Of a DNA stretch of 10,976 nucleotides, positions 7,034-10,976 are shown one piece after another. This DNA is from Myxococcales bacterium (GTDB lineage: Bacteria > Myxococcota > Bradymonadia > UBA7976 > UBA1532). Location of the stretch: assembly GCA_020430675.1 (NCBI GenBank), contig JAGQJJ010000070.1, positions 1-10,976 on the forward strand, written 5' to 3'. A model generated the notes under the pieces. It was not told the origin of the DNA, made no database searches, and worked only from the letters and a program-made list of their open reading frames with translations. A program made the position numbers and the translations under genes. Position 1 is the first letter of the stretch, and each line of letters starts with the position of its first letter.

Positions 7034-8059
7034 CTACCAGCGACCGTCAACCCGGCCCATGAATTCGTAAGGGTAGCCCGGATCGAAGGCGCTGGCGTCG
7101 TCGAGCTGCTTGACCAGCTCGGCGGGCAGCTTGAGCGCCGCGGCCTTGAGATTGTCTTCGAGCTGCGCCGGCGTGCGCACGCCGATGATGATCGACGTCA
7201 CCACCGGCCGCGTCAGCAGCCAGGCGAGCGCGACCTGCGCCGGCGAGGCCTCCAGCTCCTTGGCCGCGGCGCGCACGGCGTCGACGATGCGCCAATGACG
7301 GTCGGTCGAGGGGCCGGCGAGGCGCTCCTGCCAGACCGCGAGCCGGCTGCCAGGAGGCGGCGGCTGGTCGCGGTGGTACTTGCCCGACAGCAGCCCGCGG
7401 CCCAGCGGCGACCACGGCAGCAGGCCCATGCCGCTCTGCTGCATGTAGGGGATATGCTCGCGCTCAAGGCTGCGCTCGATCAGGCTGTATTGCGCCTGGA
7501 GCGTCGCGAAGCTCAGCAGGTTGCGCTTGTCGGCCACCCAATCGGCGCGCACCAGTCGGTAGGCCGCGTAATTGCTGCATCCCGAATACAGAATTTTACC
7601 CTGGCGGGTCAGATCATCCAGCGCGCGCAGAACCTCTTCGTCGCCGACGGCGGCGTCCTGCATGTGGATCTGGAAGAGGTCGATGTAGTCGGTCTGCAGG
7701 CGCCTGAGGCTGGCGTCGCAGGCCTCGACGATGCGCCGGCGGCTGGCGCCGGTGCCAAGCGGGCCGTTGTACATGCGGAAGCGGCACTTGGTGGCGAGCA
7801 CCACATCGCGACGGTTCTTGCGCGCGGTGAACCAGCGACCGATGACCCGCTCGCTGAGGCCGTCGTTGCCGTAGACGTCGGCGGTGTCGATGAAGTTGAT
7901 GCCGGCCTCGAGGGCCCGGTCCATCATCTCGTAGCTCGTCTCTTCGGTGGCGGCCACGTTGTGCATGAAGGAGTTGGCATCGGGCTCGCCGAAGGTCATC
8001 GCGCCGAGGCAGAGCGATGAGACCTGGGTGCCGGCCCGACCCAGCGAACGATACTGCAT
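7034..8059 (-). CDS. Aldo/keto reductase, NADPH-dependent
   Basis: 341 aa, a cytoplasmic single-domain TIM-barrel oxidoreductase reducing carbonyl compounds with NAD(P)H; the substrate cannot be told from sequence. The family tetrad is present: D58 and Y63 (FIDTADVYG), K91 (LATK) and H132 (FQIH). Other family traits are the LGRAG start, the LPWSPLGRGLLSGKY stretch, and the cofactor-binding GVRTPAQLEDN near the C-terminus. The pattern fits the AKR group of YghZ/general-stress-protein-69 type enzymes. The start at 8059 is preferred to the ATG at 8128, since GAGAGGA lies 7 bases upstream and the family N-terminus begins there. It is on the same strand as the nap operon, 148 bp before it, and I see no functional link. 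Its own upstream gap is shared with the divergent HAD gene. Confidence 0.92.
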   Translation of the reverse strand: MQYRSLGRAGTQVSSLCLGAMTFGEPDANSFMHNVAATEETSYEMMDRALEAGINFIDTADVYGNDGLSERVIGRWFTARKNRRDVVLATKCRFRMYNGPLGTGASRRRIVEACDASLRRLQTDYIDLFQIHMQDAAVGDEEVLRALDDLTRQGKILYSGCSNYAAYRLVRADWVADKRNLLSFATLQAQYSLIERSLEREHIPYMQQSGMGLLPWSPLGRGLLSGKYHRDQPPPPGSRLAVWQERLAGPSTDRHWRIVDAVRAAAKELEASPAQVALAWLLTRPVVTSIIIGVRTPAQLEDNLKAAALKLPAELVKQLDDASAFDPGYPYEFMGRVDGRW

Positions 8060-8066
8060 GAGCTTT

Positions 8067-8073
8067 TCCTCTC
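8067..8073 (-). promoter_or_regulatory. Ribosome binding site of the aldo/keto reductase
   Basis: GAGAGGA is 7 bases before the ATG at 8059. It supports this start over the longer ATG at 8128, which would add 23 residues with no family similarity and overlap the divergent promoter space. Confidence 0.7.
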
Positions 8074-8104
8074 GTATCGAGGGCGTGTTAGCGTTCGAGC
8101 GATG

Positions 8105-8122
8105 CCCCGCAGACGTGCGGGG
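8105..8122. other. Inverted repeat in the divergent spacer between aldo/keto reductase and HAD genes
   Basis: CCCCGC and GCGGGG flank a 6-base centre (AGACGT), giving a perfect 6-bp GC stem. On the plus strand it is followed by TTT, which is too short for a firm terminator call. It lies in the leader of the HAD gene, about 10 bases before the ribosome binding site, and could be an operator, an attenuator-like hairpin or chance. Confidence 0.4.
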
Positions 8123-8132
8123 TTTCACGCAT

Positions 8133-8139
8133 GGGGAGG
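8133..8139 (+). promoter_or_regulatory. Ribosome binding site of the HAD phosphatase gene
   Basis: GGGGAGG stands 6 bases before the ATG at 8146. The in-frame ATG at 8131 lies at the edge of this site, so the later start is preferred. Confidence 0.75.
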
Positions 8140-8145
8140 CAAAAA

Positions 8146-8871
8146 ATGCGCGCGGCCCACGGGTCGATTCGCGGAGTGCTGTTCGACAAGGACGGCACGT
8201 TGATCGACTTCCACCGGAGCTGGTCGCCGGTCATCCACAACGTGGTGCGCGGCCTGACCGGCGGCGACGCGGCGTTGACCGCGGCGCTCTTTGCCGCGGG
8301 CGGATTTGATCCGACGACAAATCGCACGGCGCCAGCGACGCCGCTCGCGGTGGGCACCACGGTCGAGATCGCCGAGGTCTGGGCGCCGCTGCTGGGCGAG
8401 ACCGACTTCGACGGCCTGGTGGTGCGCATCGACGAGGCCTTCCGCCGCGACGGGCCGCGCTGCGCGGTGCCGATCGAGGGGCTCGAAGCGACGCTGTCAC
8501 ACCTGGCGACCCGCGGCTGCGCGTTGGGCGTGGCGACCAGCGACTCGGAAGCCGCGACCCATGAGGTGCTGCGCCACCTGGGACTGCACGCCCGCTTTGC
8601 GTTTGTGTGTGGCTATGACACCGGCCATGGCATCAAACCCGGCCCGGGCATGGTGCTCGGGTTCTGTGCCGCCACCGGCCTGCCGCCCGCGCAGATCGCC
8701 GTGGTCGGCGACAACGTGCATGACCTCGAGATGGCGCACGCCGCCGGCGCTGGCCTGATCATCGGCGTGCTCAGCGGCACCGGCGACGCCGAAACGCTCG
8801 GCCGACTGGCCGATGTGGTCTTGGCGAGCGTGGCCGAGCTGCCGCGGCTGCCAGCGTTTGCCGGCGGTTGA
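8146..8871 (+). CDS. HAD-superfamily phosphatase, phosphoglycolate phosphatase-like
   Basis: 241 aa, a soluble Mg-dependent phosphohydrolase. All four HAD motifs are visible: motif I FDKDGT with nucleophile D14 and acid D16; motif II VATSD with T131; motif III lysine K164 (GIKPGPG); motif IV VVGDNVHDLEMA with D189 and D193. Residues about 20-95 form the helical cap expected of the Gph-like subfamily (C1 cap). The length suits Gph-like enzymes. The true substrate could be phosphoglycolate, another small sugar or nucleotide phosphate, or an unknown compound. Start 8146 is chosen from the ribosome binding site; an in-frame ATG at 8131 would add five residues. It is the only plus-strand gene in the window, divergent from the aldo/keto reductase and ending 3 bp from the alaS stop. 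Confidence 0.9.
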   Translation: MRAAHGSIRGVLFDKDGTLIDFHRSWSPVIHNVVRGLTGGDAALTAALFAAGGFDPTTNRTAPATPLAVGTTVEIAEVWAPLLGETDFDGLVVRIDEAFRRDGPRCAVPIEGLEATLSHLATRGCALGVATSDSEAATHEVLRHLGLHARFAFVCGYDTGHGIKPGPGMVLGFCAATGLPPAQIAVVGDNVHDLEMAHAAGAGLIIGVLSGTGDAETLGRLADVVLASVAELPRLPAFAGG

Positions 8872-8874
8872 CGA

Positions 8875-10976
8875 TCAGCCCATCAACTCGGCGACCACCG
8901 CCGGCACCGCGCCGATGGCCTCGCCGAGCCCCTCGGGCGCGCCGCCGCCTTGCGCAAAATCAGGCCGTCCGCCGCCCTTGCCGCCGAGCTTCGCGGTCAC
9001 CGCCTGCACGATGCGCCCGGCGTGCAACCGCTTGTCGCCCTTGAGCTTCGGACCGATGGCGGCGATCACCGCGGCCTTGCCGTCGAGGTCGGCCGCCAGC
9101 ACCACCACCGCGTCGGGGCGCAGGTCGCGCACCTTGTCGACCAGCGCGGCCAGCGTCTCGCGGGCGTCGGCGTCGATCACGCCCGAGACGACCGCCACGC
9201 CGCCCACCGTCTGCGCGGCGGCGATCAGCGCGTCGGCGTCGACCCCGGCGCCGCCCCGGCGGGCCTTGTCGAGCGCCTTCTTCAGCGACTTGACCTCATC
9301 GAGCAGCTGATCGACGCGCTGCGGCAGACGCTCGAAATCGGTCTTGAGCGCGCCCGACGTCTCGCGCAGCAGGCCGCGCTGGTGACGCCACAAGGCGTCG
9401 GCCGCGTGGCCGACCACCGCTTCGATGCGCCGCACGCCCGCCGCAACGGCGCTCTCGCTGGTCACGGTCAGGTGGCCGATGTCGCCGGTGCGCCGCACAT
9501 GGTTGCCGCCGCACAGTTCGAACGAGTCGCTGCCCGCGCGCACGGTGCGCACGAAATCGCCGTACTTCTCGCCGAACAACGCCACCACGCCCTGGGCCTT
9601 GGCCTCGTCGATGGGCACGTCTTCGGTGATCTGCACCTGCTCGTTCTGGCGGATATGGGCGTTGACCCAGTCTTCGAGCGCCTCGATCTCCTCGCCCGAC
9701 AGCGCCTTGTGATGGCTGAAGTCGAAGCGCAGGCGATCGGGTTCAACCACCGAGCCTTTCTGCTCGACATGCGCGCCGACCAGGTGCTTGAGCGCCGCGT
9801 GCAGCAGGTGCGTCGCGGTGTGGTGAATCGTCTTCTGTTGCCGCCGCACGACGTCGACCACCGCCGTCACCGGCGTATCACGGTCGACCGCGATCTCACC
9901 CGAGATCACGCGACCCAGGTGATGCACGATGCCGTTGATCTTCTGCACGTCATCGATGGCGATGGCAAAACCCGGGCCCTCAATGCGGCCGTGGTCGGCG
10001 ATCTCGCCACCGCTCTCGGCGTAGAAGGGCGTGCGATCGAGCACCAGCTCGACGCGGTCGTCGCGTTGCCGCCAGCGCATGATCCAGGTCTCAAGCCGCT
10101 CGAGGCCATAACCCGCGAAGCCGCGCCCGCCGCCGTCGGTCAGCACCGTCCACTCGCCGCCGTCGTCCTCGTAGAACTTCGCCGCCAGCCGCGAGCGCTC
10201 GCGCTGCGCGGTCATCTCGGTCTGGAAGCCCGCGGTGTCGACCGAAAACCCGTTCTCTTCCGCCTCGATGGCCGTCAAGTCGACCGGAAAGCCATACGTG
10301 TCGTACAGCTCGAAAGCCTCCTGCCCGGTGATGGTGCGCTCGGCGTCCTTCTTGGCGCTGAAGATGGCGTGAATGCGCGCCATTCCACGGTCGATGGTGC
10401 GGAAGAACCGCCCCTCTTCTTCGCGCAGCGTCTCGCAGGTGTTCGACACGATATGCGGCGGCAGCTCATAGACGCCGCGGAACAGCTCGGCCACCGTCGG
10501 CGCCAGCTGCCACAAGAACGGCCCCTCGAAGCCCAGGCGCCGCCCGTGGCGCACCGCCCGCCGCAGGATGCGCCGCAGCACGTAGCCACGGCCCTCGTTG
10601 CTGAACTGCCCACCCTCGCTGAGCACAAACGTCAGCGAGCGCAGGTGATCGGCGATGACCTGCAGATCCACCCGCTGCTTGGGATCGTTCCAGTTGGCGC
10701 CGGCCTCGGCCATCACCCGCTTGATGATGGGCTGGAACAGGTCGGTGCCATAGGCGGTGACCTGCCCCTGCAGGATCATGGTGATGCGCTCCATGCCCAT
10801 GCCGGTGTCCACCGACTGCATGGCCAGCGGCTCGATGGAGCCGTCATCGAAGCGCTGCGACTCCATGAACACGTTGTTCCAGAACTCCATGTAGCGGTCG
10901 CCTTCGCCGCCCATGTAGTCCTGCGGCCCGGTGCCCGCCTCGGGGCCCAGGTCGTAGAACAGCTCGGTGCAGGGCC
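8875..10976 (-). CDS. alaS: Alanyl-tRNA synthetase, N-terminus beyond window
   Basis: About 699 C-terminal residues are visible; the frame is open to the right edge and the first 170-180 residues of a protein normally near 870 aa are outside. AlaRS charges tRNA-Ala and clears mischarged Ser and Gly. Visible in order: end of the class II catalytic core (PCTELFYDLG, then GDRYMEFWN, then the motif 3 region VDTGMGMERI), the tRNA-recognition helical domain, the editing domain with HHTATHLLH and the partner zinc/active-site motif CGGNH at 9499-9513, and the C-Ala domain with GGGRPDFAQGGG near the C-terminus. The usual editing motif is CGGTH; here Thr is Asn while the Cys and His are kept. The stop at 8875 is 3 bp from the convergent HAD gene. 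Confidence 0.97.
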   Translation of the reverse strand, partial: PCTELFYDLGPEAGTGPQDYMGGEGDRYMEFWNNVFMESQRFDDGSIEPLAMQSVDTGMGMERITMILQGQVTAYGTDLFQPIIKRVMAEAGANWNDPKQRVDLQVIADHLRSLTFVLSEGGQFSNEGRGYVLRRILRRAVRHGRRLGFEGPFLWQLAPTVAELFRGVYELPPHIVSNTCETLREEEGRFFRTIDRGMARIHAIFSAKKDAERTITGQEAFELYDTYGFPVDLTAIEAEENGFSVDTAGFQTEMTAQRERSRLAAKFYEDDGGEWTVLTDGGGRGFAGYGLERLETWIMRWRQRDDRVELVLDRTPFYAESGGEIADHGRIEGPGFAIAIDDVQKINGIVHHLGRVISGEIAVDRDTPVTAVVDVVRRQQKTIHHTATHLLHAALKHLVGAHVEQKGSVVEPDRLRFDFSHHKALSGEEIEALEDWVNAHIRQNEQVQITEDVPIDEAKAQGVVALFGEKYGDFVRTVRAGSDSFELCGGNHVRRTGDIGHLTVTSESAVAAGVRRIEAVVGHAADALWRHQRGLLRETSGALKTDFERLPQRVDQLLDEVKSLKKALDKARRGGAGVDADALIAAAQTVGGVAVVSGVIDADARETLAALVDKVRDLRPDAVVVLAADLDGKAAVIAAIGPKLKGDKRLHAGRIVQAVTAKLGGKGGGRPDFAQGGGAPEGLGEAIGAVPAVVAELMG

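Noticed and set aside
7295..8020. Plus-strand open frame of 241 codons
   Set aside because: It is antisense to the aldo/keto reductase, whose full catalytic tetrad is present.
8105..8122. Intrinsic terminator
   Set aside because: The stem is only 6 bp and is followed by only three T residues; no gene ends there.
1..10976. tRNA or rRNA genes, CRISPR arrays, insertion sequences, attachment sites
   Set aside because: Nearly all of the window is occupied by recognised coding frames, and the two gaps longer than 80 bp hold no such structure. No repeat array or transposase was seen.

Overview
The window is GC-rich, densely coded bacterial DNA. A Tat-exported periplasmic nitrate reductase system, c-type cytochrome biology and a standard AlaRS point to a Gram-negative respiratory bacterium. 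The overall look suits a deltaproteobacterial or Myxococcota-like genome, but that placement is inference from general character and no marker here proves it.

Layout, left to right. Positions 1-6885 hold a minus-strand respiratory operon, read right to left: a diheme cytochrome c lipoprotein (6082-6885), napA (3299-6070), napG (2695-3294) and a very large napH-like gene (starts at 2698, runs off the left edge). The junctions are tight: 11 bp, 4 bp and an ATGA overlap. Positions 6886-7033 are the operon's upstream region. Next come an aldo/keto reductase on the minus strand (7034-8059), a divergent 86-bp spacer with a small hairpin, a HAD-family phosphatase on the plus strand (8146-8871), and alaS on the minus strand (8875 to beyond the right edge). 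HAD and alaS meet tail to tail with 3 bp between stop codons.

Working model: NapGH-type iron-sulfur proteins take electrons from the quinone pool, a periplasmic carrier (probably the diheme lipoprotein) passes them on, and NapA reduces nitrate in the periplasm. No napB, napC or napD is seen in the window.

The most unusual object is the napH-like gene. Read codon by codon from 2698 to position 2 it has 899 sense codons and no stop. It encodes a complete NapH, then a signal-peptide-like segment, a periplasmic domain and a membrane helix, then a second signal-peptide-like segment and a second NapH/NosR/CcoG-type membrane polyferredoxin that continues past the edge. It looks like three export-related proteins joined in one frame, with a topology that still keeps every iron-sulfur site on the cytoplasmic side.
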